Assembly (NCBI GenBank): GCA_964490175.1
Contig: CAZBAI010000003.1
Location: 24,139 to 88,138, forward strand
Origin: RGIG3077 sp964490175
Lineage (GTDB): Bacteria; Bacillota; Clostridia; Oscillospirales; Ruminococcaceae
DNA length: 64,000 bases
Direction: 5' to 3'
This document shows, one piece after another, positions 51,125-59,389 of this stretch. A program made the position numbers and the translations under genes. The first letter of the stretch is position 1, and every line of letters starts with the position of its first letter. The notes under the pieces are model-generated. The model made no database searches. It was not told the DNA's origin and saw only the letters and a list, made by a program, of their open reading frames with translations.

Positions 51125-52054
51125 CTATATATTGCAATATCTGTCAAAATATGCGCTTGTGCGTGTTTTGATATACTCGCCGTTTCCGCAAATTTCAATT
51201 CGCCCGATTTCGGCGTTTTCAAGCCAATCCGAATAGGTAATAAAATCGCACAAATCCTCTCCGAGATAACCGTAGTATTCAACGAATTTCGTGATATATC
51301 CTCTCATGCAGTATTTCATTTTGTGCTCTAACGAAAGCGATGGATTGTCAAGGTGCTGCCTGTCAAGCGATATTTCCTTGTGCCGCACGATTCCGCACTC
51401 GGTTGCCAGTGAATTTGAAGAATTGTAAACGCCGTAATTTCCCTCAATATCCTGCATATGGTAATGACTTACAACCTTGCGGTAATCTCTGTATTTCCCA
51501 AGCGAAGCCACATTCGTCGGCGTAACGGTCACAGCGTCTGTCGGCGGCGACATTCTCACACAGTTTGTGCCTCTGATATACGGATATGTATCGTAAAGCT
51601 TTTGCGTGAGATTTTCAATCGCATTCCACATGGTCGAGCCGTCCTTGCAAAAAATATAATTCGCCGTCACCCCGCTTGATTCATATGTAATTTCGGGTAT
51701 ATTGTAATAATCGTTGACAAGACTGTTCAGCGATATATCGGCGACAAGTCCCGGCGTCATTTGATTCTGCGCAAGCAGTGAGGTAAAGCTCTTGGAGTAA
51801 ATGTCATACTGCCGTACATTTCCCTCAATAATATATTCGCTTGTGTCAACGTGTCCGAAATGAATCAGCTTGTCGTTGACATAAAGCGAAACGTATTTGC
51901 ACGGAATATCATTGGAATAGATGTTGTAAAAATGTATGTGAAGATATGTGTACGGCGTGTAGCGTTCCTTAACAAATCTAAAATCAAAACCGCTTTTAAG
52001 AATATGCCCCGTTCCGTCACTTAAAGTGAGCATCAGTTTAACCGTATCAGACAT
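51125..52054 (-). CDS. Phage baseplate/tail-hub-like protein
   Basis: 309 residues. The first ~180 resemble the hub fold of phage Mu gpP/late-control D and PBSX XkdQ proteins: an early beta segment (YTYLHIHFYNIYSNDIPC), a segment describing a field position (YVNDKLIHFGHVDTSEYII), then RQYDIYSKSFTSLLAQNQ and SLNSLVNDYYNIPE. The second half is rich in Tyr and charged residues and is less clear. In tailed phages this protein caps the tail above the spike; here no tail tube or tape-measure gene accompanies it. Its ATG overlaps the upstream gene by eight bases. The assignment rests on pattern, not clear identity. Confidence 0.6.
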   Translation of the reverse strand: MSDTVKLMLTLSDGTGHILKSGFDFRFVKERYTPYTYLHIHFYNIYSNDIPCKYVSLYVNDKLIHFGHVDTSEYIIEGNVRQYDIYSKSFTSLLAQNQMTPGLVADISLNSLVNDYYNIPEITYESSGVTANYIFCKDGSTMWNAIENLTQKLYDTYPYIRGTNCVRMSPPTDAVTVTPTNVASLGKYRDYRKVVSHYHMQDIEGNYGVYNSSNSLATECGIVRHKEISLDRQHLDNPSLSLEHKMKYCMRGYITKFVEYYGYLGEDLCDFITYSDWLENAEIGRIEICGNGEYIKTRTSAYFDRYCNI

Positions 52055-52430
52055 TCATCGGCCCTCCATATGACGTTGCGCTCACAAATTCAAGCTCAAC
52101 ATTATATATAGGCTCATTGCTTTTTCGATTAACAACATAACGTGCAAGCGCCATATTGTCAAAAACGTTGTTGTCAATTCCAAGCCCTGCCGAAGCGGCG
52201 TTTTTCAACGCCGCATCAAAAGCATAAATCGGGCTTTTTTCCGAATATATCGTGCCGAAAATATTCAGTTTGCAATGGTCCGCACCGGAAGCAATGTTAA
52301 TGCGCTCTCTGTTAAATCCCGCCCTTGTGTTGTATTCATATTTTCTCTCAACACTGTATCTTTCAACCGCCACCGTAAATCCCGAATATGTCAGTATCAT
52401 TTTTTTGCCGCAGTTTTTTATCTGCGCCAT
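52047..52430 (-). CDS. Small phage structural protein, unassigned
   Basis: 127 residues, predicted beta-rich (MILTYSGFTVAVERYSVERKYEYN) with one short helical segment (FDAALKNAASAGLGID). I do not recognise a family. Its position, directly before and overlapping the hub-like gene, fits a tail or baseplate accessory. GGGGGGA precedes the ATG. Confidence 0.6.
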   Translation of the reverse strand: MAQIKNCGKKMILTYSGFTVAVERYSVERKYEYNTRAGFNRERINIASGADHCKLNIFGTIYSEKSPIYAFDAALKNAASAGLGIDNNVFDNMALARYVVNRKSNEPIYNVELEFVSATSYGGPMNV

Positions 52431-52451
52431 AAAGCAATCCCCCCATTGTCA

Positions 52452-52856
52452 TCAGTAAATATATATAAACCGCACCGTTATGTAAGCGCACATTTCAAGC
52501 CTGTCATAATCTGCGTTAAAGCTTGAATTTGTGCAGCTTACTTCCGATATTTCCAGAGATGATTCAAACAAGCTGTCACATATTTGCGACTGAAAGCTGT
52601 TTGAAAACGCCGATGGCGTTGTATCGGCAGCGGCAAAAGCCGAACATTTTATCTTCATCGAGCCAAACCGCCTGCGCACCGACGCCGAGTGATAAACCTC
52701 GTTTAAAAGCTTTATTTCCTCACACGAAAGTATATAGAAAATATCGCTTCCCCTGCCCTCTATCTGAGTATCGTTAAAAGACCAGTCAACCTCCTGCGTG
52801 CCTTTTGAAACGGCGGAATATACTTGCGAAAGCACATTGCTCATTAAGTCCGACAT
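52452..52856 (-). CDS. Small phage protein, possibly tail-completion/terminator type
   Basis: 134 residues. A short helical start (MSDLMSNVLSQVYSAVSKG) is followed by alternating beta strands and an aromatic C-terminal strand (YDRLEMCAYITVRFIYIY), the general shape of tail-terminator or minor tail proteins. Family identity is not established. GGAGGG precedes the ATG; the gene lies six bases after the connector-like gene. Confidence 0.55.
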   Translation of the reverse strand: MSDLMSNVLSQVYSAVSKGTQEVDWSFNDTQIEGRGSDIFYILSCEEIKLLNEVYHSASVRRRFGSMKIKCSAFAAADTTPSAFSNSFQSQICDSLFESSLEISEVSCTNSSFNADYDRLEMCAYITVRFIYIY

Positions 52857-52862
52857 AATTTA

Positions 52863-53222
52863 TCAGCCCTCCGTGCACATAAAATAAAATGTTTTGTCGT
52901 CAAGAATATCCTCGCAGTTTTTAAGCATTCCGCAAAACATCGAAAGCGCAAGTTGCAATTTTTCCGAAGCGTTTCTGCTCTGTGTGATTTTTCCCGCATA
53001 GCTGTGTGTAAGCTTGTCCCTTGCGGCGGTCGATTGAATATACCGCAAATTGGCAAGTGCGGCGCAAAGGTTTATAACACGCTGCTGCGTTTTGTCGCAA
53101 TTTGATTTCAGCTTTGCCTCAACCTCGTTGACAGCGCCCAAAATCAGCGGCAAATAAAGCGTTGTGTCGCTCTCTCCCGACAAAACCGAAAAAGCGGATG
53201 TTACATCGTTTGTTGATATCAT
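52863..53222 (-). CDS. Head-tail connector-like protein
   Basis: 119 residues, almost wholly helical (LPLILGAVNEVEAKLKSNCDK; RVINLCAALANLRYIQSTAAR), as in gp6/gp15-type adaptor proteins that sit below the portal. The assignment comes from size, helicity and position after the capsid genes. It is followed at six bases by the next gene. Confidence 0.55.
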   Translation of the reverse strand: MISTNDVTSAFSVLSGESDTTLYLPLILGAVNEVEAKLKSNCDKTQQRVINLCAALANLRYIQSTAARDKLTHSYAGKITQSRNASEKLQLALSMFCGMLKNCEDILDDKTFYFMCTEG

Positions 53223-53244
53223 AAAATCACCTTTATTTCAAATA

Positions 53245-54072
53245 TTACGTCTTAAACTGCGTCATATCCGCCTGCGAAAGCTGCGGTCTGCTTGAAATCT
53301 TCGAGTGTTCCGCAATCAGGTCGCTTTTAAGCTGAATAAGCTCGTCTATCGGCATACAGTTCACAGCGTTTGAAAAAGTCTTGCCGACAGCGCCCTGCGC
53401 TTTCAAGCAGCCCATTCGCCTGATATCGTCAATAACGCTCTTGCGATATAATTCAATACTTTTTTCAAGCTTTTCCAAAGCGTCGCTTTCCTCCGGCGTA
53501 CCATAATGCTTTTTAACGCCGGCTTCAACCTGCGCCGGCACAGCGACAAAGCTCCATTCATAAGCGTCTGTCACGTCATCTAAAATCGTGTGACAGCGTG
53601 AGTCCGAGTAGCTTTTGCCGTTTATGTGCGAGCACTGTTTTCCTTTTCGACTTGCTCCGCACACCGAGCACACCTTTCTGCGACACGAACAGCTTATGCT
53701 GACTTCCTTTTTGATTCCGCCGTCAATTTCCTTAATAAGGTCACGGTTTGAGTCCGTTCGCACCATATACGCCTGCGCTTTAAGGCAAATATAATTTTCG
53801 CCGGCAGCGGTTTTTCTTGTACTGTCCGTTTCAAGATATGTCGAAAAAATTCTTGCGCTCTGGTTTCCGCTTTTCGGATTGTGGTCGAATATTCCGGTTT
53901 TTCCCACAAACAGCGTTGAAAGCTGTTTGAGCGCTTTCTCGGTGAATCTTTCGTTATCACGGTCAATTTCGTTGTCGCACAAAAGCACTTCAAACACAAA
54001 AAGCTCATCTTCACTGTGCTCTCTGCGTGTAAATTTATTGATTTTCGATAAAATATCTTTAGTTATTTCCAT
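53245..54072 (-). CDS. Prohead protease-like protein with zinc-knuckle insert
   Basis: 275 residues. The N-terminal ~190 resemble HK97/XkdF-type prohead proteases: a histidine in IFDHNPKSGNQSARIF and a serine in GGIKKEVSISC are candidate catalytic residues, and the fold closes with YEWSFVAVPAQ. Between them is a cysteine-rich insert (CSCRRKVCSVCGASRKGKQC, then SH and a further C), likely a zinc site. The C-terminal ~80 residues are helical and could serve as scaffold. The gene lies downstream of the capsid gene, whereas phage proteases usually lie upstream of it. AAAGGA precedes the start. Confidence 0.7.
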   Translation of the reverse strand: MEITKDILSKINKFTRREHSEDELFVFEVLLCDNEIDRDNERFTEKALKQLSTLFVGKTGIFDHNPKSGNQSARIFSTYLETDSTRKTAAGENYICLKAQAYMVRTDSNRDLIKEIDGGIKKEVSISCSCRRKVCSVCGASRKGKQCSHINGKSYSDSRCHTILDDVTDAYEWSFVAVPAQVEAGVKKHYGTPEESDALEKLEKSIELYRKSVIDDIRRMGCLKAQGAVGKTFSNAVNCMPIDELIQLKSDLIAEHSKISSRPQLSQADMTQFKT

Positions 54073-54167
54073 CTTCCGAATATCTATCCTTTCTGTCGAT
54101 TTTTAGGCGAATTACTGCCCTTTGAAACCAAATACAATACGCAAAGGGCAGTAATCAAAAAAACGTT

Positions 54168-55139
54168 TTACGCTGTATATTTAAGCACTGCGAATGCGTT
54201 AGAGGCAATCTTTTTAAAGTTTGCGAAAATAGAAATTCCGATGCTGTCGATCTGTTTGCCGATTATTTTCTCGTTTTCGATTGTCACTCCGGAGCTGCCC
54301 GTAATCATTTCAATTGCATAATCCTTATCAAGCGCCAAAATGTCTGTACCGGTATATCCGCACGCCTTATAAAGTTTAGGGCCAAACGGCAGCTGCACCG
54401 AAAGTCCGCCGTCGTCAGAGGTGCATTCCGAAAGCTCGGGAAGAGCCAGCAAAGCCGCACAGGTCGCAGGCGATGCCACAAGCGTTGTAAGATTGTATTT
54501 TGTAAAGTTCTTATACAATTCAAGAAAATCGTTGTATACAAATCCGCCTGATGTACCGGCAACAGTGGTTGCGTTTTTGCTCACAGTTGTCAGGCAAACG
54601 TCTACAAGCGCATTTCCAAGCTGTCTGCCGATATCTTTAAGCGCACAAGCGAAAAGGTCAAGCTTTTGATTGCGAATAGTCTCATACGGAACCGTAAGCA
54701 TTCTTCCGTATTTCATAAGCGTAATCACGTCCGATGTCTGAAAAACCACCTCGGGCATTTCGGAATTTTCCGAGATATTGGTTACATAAGGCGTATAGCC
54801 GATTGCGGCAAAGCCTCTGTAATCAATCGTATCGATAACAGTGTTTACTGCGATAATATGAGGAAGAATGGCGCTGTCCATGCCCGAAATCACAGCTCTT
54901 CTGATAAATTCGGGAAAAAGCACCGCACTTTCCGTTGCGTGGAAGAATTTGTCAACAGTATCGCAGCTGTTGCCCGCAACCTTAATATTAAAGCGCTTAA
55001 GCTGTCTTTCATAAGCGTCAAGTTTTGAAAGCTCCGTATCCGCATACTGCGAATCGGGATCAAGCTCGGAAAGCGCCTGTGTAAAGCTCTTTCCGGATAT
55101 GTTGTAAAGTGATTTGTCAAGTTTAATGTCGTTGTACAT
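54168..55139 (-). CDS. HK97-type major capsid protein
   Basis: 323 residues. Features of the HK97 fold family are an N-terminal helical arm (first ~80 residues), a segment LFPEFIRRAVISGMDSAILP, a spine-helix and beta region (YGRMLTVPYETIRNQKLDLFACALKDIGRQLG), an A-domain segment with VASPATCAALLALPELSE, and a C-terminal GTDILALDKDYAIEMI. GAAAGG precedes the ATG at 55139. It lies 19 bases after the portal gene, consistent with high co-expression. Confidence 0.8.
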   Translation of the reverse strand: MYNDIKLDKSLYNISGKSFTQALSELDPDSQYADTELSKLDAYERQLKRFNIKVAGNSCDTVDKFFHATESAVLFPEFIRRAVISGMDSAILPHIIAVNTVIDTIDYRGFAAIGYTPYVTNISENSEMPEVVFQTSDVITLMKYGRMLTVPYETIRNQKLDLFACALKDIGRQLGNALVDVCLTTVSKNATTVAGTSGGFVYNDFLELYKNFTKYNLTTLVASPATCAALLALPELSECTSDDGGLSVQLPFGPKLYKACGYTGTDILALDKDYAIEMITGSSGVTIENEKIIGKQIDSIGISIFANFKKIASNAFAVLKYTA

Positions 55140-55158
55140 AATATTTTCCTTTCTGTAA

Positions 55159-56310
55159 TTAACAATTGTTTTTTAGTGTTTCTTCAATTTGCTGTGCCTG
55201 TGCATTATAAAGCCTTGCCAAGGCAAGCTCTGTTTCGTCTTGAAGATTGATATTGTCCCATATCACCGAAACTTCATCATAACGTCCGTTAATTTGCAAG
55301 TATGTTTCGGCAATTTTTACAATGCAGGGCGTTATAACTCTTCGGTAATATTCAAGCTCCGATGTTAAAATATCAGCCTGCTGGCTTGACATTCTCTCTG
55401 TCGAAGACCAGTTTAAGCCCAGCAAAAACGGCGGAATCCCAAGCTTTGCGACAAGCTGTTCAAGCAATTGCCTTACGGGAACCTGCGTGTCAATCATCTG
55501 ATTGTCCGCACCGATAGCCTTTATCTGCACATCTCCTACCGAGATAAAATCCCGAATTTCTCCATACTGTGCCGCATTCATTCCCGCACTCCATTCCTGA
55601 GCGATTTGCTGTGCACGTTCCTTTGCGAAAGCGCCGTCCTCGCCCGATTTGCAAGTTACCGAATAACGCACATTTCCGATTCTGTCGAAATTTTGCCCAA
55701 TGCATTCGTATATTCGCATCAAAATCGAGCTTAATGCCGGCAATCCTCGCAGTAATGAACGTCCGTATACTTGACCGCTCGGTGCGCCGAGAGCCGTGAA
55801 AAGAATCAGCTCGGGATTGGCAATTTCAAACCGTTCTCCGTTGTCGGTCGTATAAATATAACGTCTGTCAAACGCATTTAAACCGCTTGCAATTTGAATT
55901 TTGCTGACATCTGCATTGTAAAGTCCGCAAAACGATGCGTTTTCCGGCGAAATCACCATTTCTCCGACAGCATTTCCGAATGTCAGCAGACTGTCAAGAT
56001 ACGTGTCCACAAATACATTCAGCGATTTTCCCGAAATTCCTACGGGAACATTTGCCGCAAAATCGTCAAGAAGCTCTTGAGCGTAAGCGTTTTCGGTATA
56101 AAGCTTAAATCCGCCCACAAGCCGCACAACCTTGTTTATTGCGGCGTCGATTATCGGAACATTGTGCCTCAAAGCCTCGTAAAGACCCTTTTCGCACGGA
56201 TTTACCGGAAAGCTTTCGCTATTGCAAATCCTGCCTCTTTGTCCCGATTGCACGGCATAAATCGCCGTAGGCTTGTACTCATTGTTTTTTGATTTAAAAA
56301 GACCTGCCAA
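55159..56310 (-). CDS. Phage portal protein
   Basis: 383 residues, near the lower end for portals. Typical segments are the early helical region (GLYEALRHNVPIIDAAINKV), the mixed core (SLLTFGNAVGEMV), the wing-stem part (RQLLEQLVAKLGIPPFLLGL) and the C-terminal helices. It probably starts at the TTG at 56310, preceded by GGTTGGTGA; no ATG fits better. It forms the ring through which the terminase pumps DNA. Confidence 0.85.
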   Translation of the reverse strand: MAGLFKSKNNEYKPTAIYAVQSGQRGRICNSESFPVNPCEKGLYEALRHNVPIIDAAINKVVRLVGGFKLYTENAYAQELLDDFAANVPVGISGKSLNVFVDTYLDSLLTFGNAVGEMVISPENASFCGLYNADVSKIQIASGLNAFDRRYIYTTDNGERFEIANPELILFTALGAPSGQVYGRSLLRGLPALSSILMRIYECIGQNFDRIGNVRYSVTCKSGEDGAFAKERAQQIAQEWSAGMNAAQYGEIRDFISVGDVQIKAIGADNQMIDTQVPVRQLLEQLVAKLGIPPFLLGLNWSSTERMSSQQADILTSELEYYRRVITPCIVKIAETYLQINGRYDEVSVIWDNINLQDETELALARLYNAQAQQIEETLKNNC

Positions 56311-56336
56311 ATTATCACCAACCTTTTGCCACTAAA

Positions 56337-57593
56337 TTATGATCTTCTCGAAACACTTATCGCATATGAGCCGCAGGGCATTTCATTGCACAACACCGTG
56401 CTCACAAAATATCTTATATCGTCCATAGCGTGGTCGTGTTTTTTCACGGGAAGATCCTTTCCGGCATTTTCATTCCATGAGTAAAGCGAAAACTCTCTTA
56501 TGCTGTCAATGCATTTGTCCGAAAACAAAATTCTGCCGCCGTTTAAACAATCGCAAACCTTGCCTATTCCCGCAATAACATTGTTGTCTGCGGCAATCAC
56601 CTTAAATTTGCCGTGCCGCTTTATGCATTCGATAAAGCTTGCGGCTGAAGGGTCTGCAATCACCGCGTCGATATTTCTGCCTTGTGCAAGCTCCTCCAGC
56701 TTTGCATAGTGCTCCTCGTCGGTACGGCACATTCCCTCTTTTTTCGAGTCATAATAATACTCGCAAATGCGATACCATCGGTTTGAGCATTTTCCCCACA
56801 AGCCGAAGGATGATGGGTTTACCGTGCCATAATCGCAAGATATAACATATCTCTCAAAACTTTCCGGCAAAATCGAAACAACGTGCTTTTCACGGCAAAA
56901 CATAGGATAAACCAGCCCGCTTGAAGCCGTCCATTTTCCGAGAACGAATCTTTCATAAAACACTCCCGAATACATTCGCTCATATCTTTCCCTTATTTTC
57001 TTTGAAAGCGACGGATTGTCCGCCATAGTAAAATGTATTCGCAAAGCGTTTTTTTCTTTTGATTTTTCAATCCATTCCTTATAAAACCAATGCGACGGGT
57101 GCTCCGGATTACACGAAAACCACAGTCTTGAGTTGCTAACCGAGCACCTTGCCACGGCTTGCTCAACAAATGAGCGGGGCATCAAAGCCACCTCATCAAG
57201 CAAAATTCCCGCCAATGTAATCCCCTGAATCAACGCCGCCGAGCCTTCGTCCTTGCCGCCGAATAAATAAAATCTGTTGCAAATTTTATTCAGCCTGATT
57301 TCAATGCAGCCGCTTTTATAACTTTCTTCGCATTTAAATCCCATTGAGCTAAGCGTGTCAACAAGCGACGTCACAATGTTTCTGCGCAGCGATGTAACGG
57401 TTTTTCCGGCAAGCGCAAAATTGCATTTATCAAAGCTTGACATTGCCCACAACACAAAGCCCAGCGAAAGCGAAAAGGTTTTTCCGCTTCTTACCGCACC
57501 GTCGCAGATAATAGCGTCATACTTTCTGTATTTCGGGTGCGTCCACCAGCTCAGCACACAAAGCTGCTTTTGTGAAAATCGGTTGTTTTTCAT
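56337..57593 (-). CDS. terL: Phage terminase large subunit
   Basis: 418-residue packaging motor. The ATPase domain has Walker A GAVRSGKT (32-39) and Walker B GILLDEVALM (D133, E134). The nuclease domain has acidic residues in ISCDYGTVNPSSFGLWG, VIADPSAASFIE and HAMDDIRY, the expected three metal-binding aspartates. All motifs are intact, so the enzyme should be active. It resembles the PBSX/headful type, but cleavage mode cannot be read by eye. It lies 13 bases after the small-subunit gene. Confidence 0.92.
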   Translation of the reverse strand: MKNNRFSQKQLCVLSWWTHPKYRKYDAIICDGAVRSGKTFSLSLGFVLWAMSSFDKCNFALAGKTVTSLRRNIVTSLVDTLSSMGFKCEESYKSGCIEIRLNKICNRFYLFGGKDEGSAALIQGITLAGILLDEVALMPRSFVEQAVARCSVSNSRLWFSCNPEHPSHWFYKEWIEKSKEKNALRIHFTMADNPSLSKKIRERYERMYSGVFYERFVLGKWTASSGLVYPMFCREKHVVSILPESFERYVISCDYGTVNPSSFGLWGKCSNRWYRICEYYYDSKKEGMCRTDEEHYAKLEELAQGRNIDAVIADPSAASFIECIKRHGKFKVIAADNNVIAGIGKVCDCLNGGRILFSDKCIDSIREFSLYSWNENAGKDLPVKKHDHAMDDIRYFVSTVLCNEMPCGSYAISVSRRS

Positions 57594-57605
57594 TACAAAA
57601 CAGCA

Positions 57606-58088
57606 TCACTCCTCATCATCAAAACTGTTCTCATGCATATTCTTCAGTGCGTCGATAATCTCAAACGCCGGCTTTGTGCATGATGCATTTTCATGCTCAA
57701 GCAATTTTTCAAGAGCTTTCTGCCTGTCAAAAATCTTAATTTCAACACCGCCGCCTTTAATCTTTTTAATTTCACTGATGTTGAAAAAGTCCATTTTCGC
57801 AAGCCTTTCTTTTGAAATATCGCCCTCTGAAAAAACAAGCTCAAAGGCGTCGTTCACACTTCCGAATGCAAGTCGTTTCAGTCCCGCAACAGATTGCCGT
57901 GTGTCGATTTTCCCTCTGCACAGCTCGCTTATCAGCGCCTGAAATTTCCGCAGCGATAATATTTTAATCCCCTCGGATAACGCAAGCTCTTGGGGAAAGC
58001 CCGCTTTTATTGCCGATTCTTCAATATTTCCGCCAAACGCATAGTAGTAGCAAAAAAGCCTCTGCATCGCCTGCTTTTCATTTAGCAT
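57606..58088 (-). CDS. terS: Phage terminase small subunit
   Basis: 160 residues from the ATG at 58088 (AAAGGAAA upstream); the frame remains open for 32 more codons upstream, but no better ribosome binding site was seen there. The N-terminal part looks like the helix-turn-helix of Terminase_2 proteins (NEKQAMQRLFCYYYAFGGNIEESAIKAGF), followed by an oligomerisation segment and KIKGGGVEIKIFDRQKALEKLL. It would recognise DNA and recruit TerL. No promoter could be assigned with confidence in the A/T-rich 216 bases upstream. Confidence 0.8.
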   Translation of the reverse strand: MLNEKQAMQRLFCYYYAFGGNIEESAIKAGFPQELALSEGIKILSLRKFQALISELCRGKIDTRQSVAGLKRLAFGSVNDAFELVFSEGDISKERLAKMDFFNISEIKKIKGGGVEIKIFDRQKALEKLLEHENASCTKPAFEIIDALKNMHENSFDDEE

Positions 58089-58304
58089 AGAAAATTTTCC
58101 TTTCTCTTTCATTATTTCAAAAGACGATTTACCGCCTTTCACACATAGGTCAAAAAAGCTCAATTGTTGCGTTTGACTATGCAACTAAGAAAAAATATTT
58201 TCTCTCAATATTCAAAAACTGTATATATACACAAATTCAAGCGGTGTTTTTTGTATAAATTGTACAAACATCAAAAATAAAAATAAGGCTCAAAGTCAGT
58301 TTGA

Positions 58305-58333
58305 TTGACTTAAAGCCGAAATTATGATAAAAT
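58305..58333 (+). promoter_or_regulatory. Promoter of the LRR lipoprotein gene
   Basis: TTGACT (58305-58310), 17 bases, TAAAAT (58328-58333), about 38 bases before the ATG at 58371, which is preceded by AAAGGAG. Confidence 0.7.
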
Positions 58334-58370
58334 TTTTTAAAGCAATCATTACTATTTAAAGGAGTTTCTT

Positions 58371-59369
58371 ATGAAAAAACGACTTTTGTGCATATTGTGT
58401 TCGGCAATGTTGCTTGTCCTTGCCGGCTGTACATATTTTGAATATTTTACCGATAATAAATATCAAGACCATAAATTCTTCGGAGATTCCGAGCCGACAG
58501 AATTTGCCGTTGCAAGCGATTTTGATTATAACGTTCAATCGCAGGGCGTCGTCATCACCGGCTATAAAGGCAATGCCGAAAACGTCGGAATACCTTATCA
58601 AATCGATGGCGTCGATATCGTCGAAATTGCCGATTTTGCCTTTCAGCAATGTGATATAAAAGGCGTTTTCATACCCGAAACCGTCGAAAAAATCGGCAAA
58701 AATGCGTTTGATGGCTGCCGCAGCTTAAAAAGCATAAATCTCCCGTCGTCTGTCACACAAATCGGAGATTATTGCTTCAATCTTTGCACCTCGCTTGAAT
58801 CGGCAAGCCTTTCATTTTCCGCCAAGCAAATCTCGCCCTATATGTTTTATGGGTGCGAATCGCTTTATATATTAACTGTTTCCTCAACGGTTGAAGAAAT
58901 CGGCAGCTACGCCTTTTACGGCTGCAAGGCTTTAAAAGATTTTTCCATACCCGAAAGTGCCATCAAAATCGGCAACAATGCCTTTGACGGCTGCAAAAAT
59001 TTAAAAACTCTCGGCATGAACACAAATCTTCAAGAAATCGGCAACAATGCCTTTTTCGGGTGCGAAGCGCTCAGCTTCACCGAATTGCCGAAAGCACTGC
59101 GCACCATCGGCGATTACGCTTTTTACGGTTGCACATCTTTGCGTTATTGCACTGTATATGAATCCGTCACCCATATAGGCAGCTTTTGCTTTGCGGCGTG
59201 CCCCGAATTTTATCATCTGACTATTCACGCAATCGGCACAACAATCGGAAACAGCGCCTTTTCCAATTGTTCATCAGATATGACTATCCGCAGCTACACC
59301 GAAGCCACAGCGGTCGTTGCATACTGCAATTCCAACGGCATTGCCCATCAGGATTTGCGCCTATATTGA
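58371..59369 (+). CDS. BspA-like leucine-rich-repeat lipoprotein
   Basis: 332 residues. A lipobox VLAGC marks lipid attachment at Cys20. From about residue 60 there are roughly nine LRR_5 (BspA-type) repeats with the pattern IG-x-x-AF-x-GC-x-x-L-x-x-hydrophobic, for example IGSYAFYGCKALKDFSIPES and IGNNAFDGCKNLKTLGM. Proteins of this kind are surface-exposed and mediate adhesion or binding in gut bacteria; the ligand is unknown. A U32-like gene follows after 20 bases. Confidence 0.9.
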   Translation: MKKRLLCILCSAMLLVLAGCTYFEYFTDNKYQDHKFFGDSEPTEFAVASDFDYNVQSQGVVITGYKGNAENVGIPYQIDGVDIVEIADFAFQQCDIKGVFIPETVEKIGKNAFDGCRSLKSINLPSSVTQIGDYCFNLCTSLESASLSFSAKQISPYMFYGCESLYILTVSSTVEEIGSYAFYGCKALKDFSIPESAIKIGNNAFDGCKNLKTLGMNTNLQEIGNNAFFGCEALSFTELPKALRTIGDYAFYGCTSLRYCTVYESVTHIGSFCFAACPEFYHLTIHAIGTTIGNSAFSNCSSDMTIRSYTEATAVVAYCNSNGIAHQDLRLY

Positions 59370-59389
59370 TAAAGAAAGAGAGTATTATT

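Larger units (their letters stand above)
51125..58088 (-). mobile_element. Compact phage-derived packaging/capsid gene cassette (nine genes)
   Basis: Nine intact genes in one direction with gaps of at most ~100 bases and several overlaps: terminase small and large subunits, portal, major capsid protein, prohead protease-like protein, a connector-like protein, two small tail-type proteins and a baseplate-hub-like protein. No integrase, repressor, replication, scaffold, tail tube, tape measure, holin or endolysin gene is present, and ordinary chromosomal genes flank both sides. It could be a prophage remnant, a gene-transfer-agent-like or other domesticated particle, or part of a satellite. All reading frames being open argues for selection or recent arrival. 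I found no attachment-site repeats by eye. Confidence 0.85.

Noticed and set aside
51080..58370. Attachment-site repeats or an integrase marking the capsid cassette as a mobile prophage
   Set aside because: No integrase-like frame and no convincing direct repeats were found at the two borders by eye; a computed repeat search would be needed to exclude short ones.
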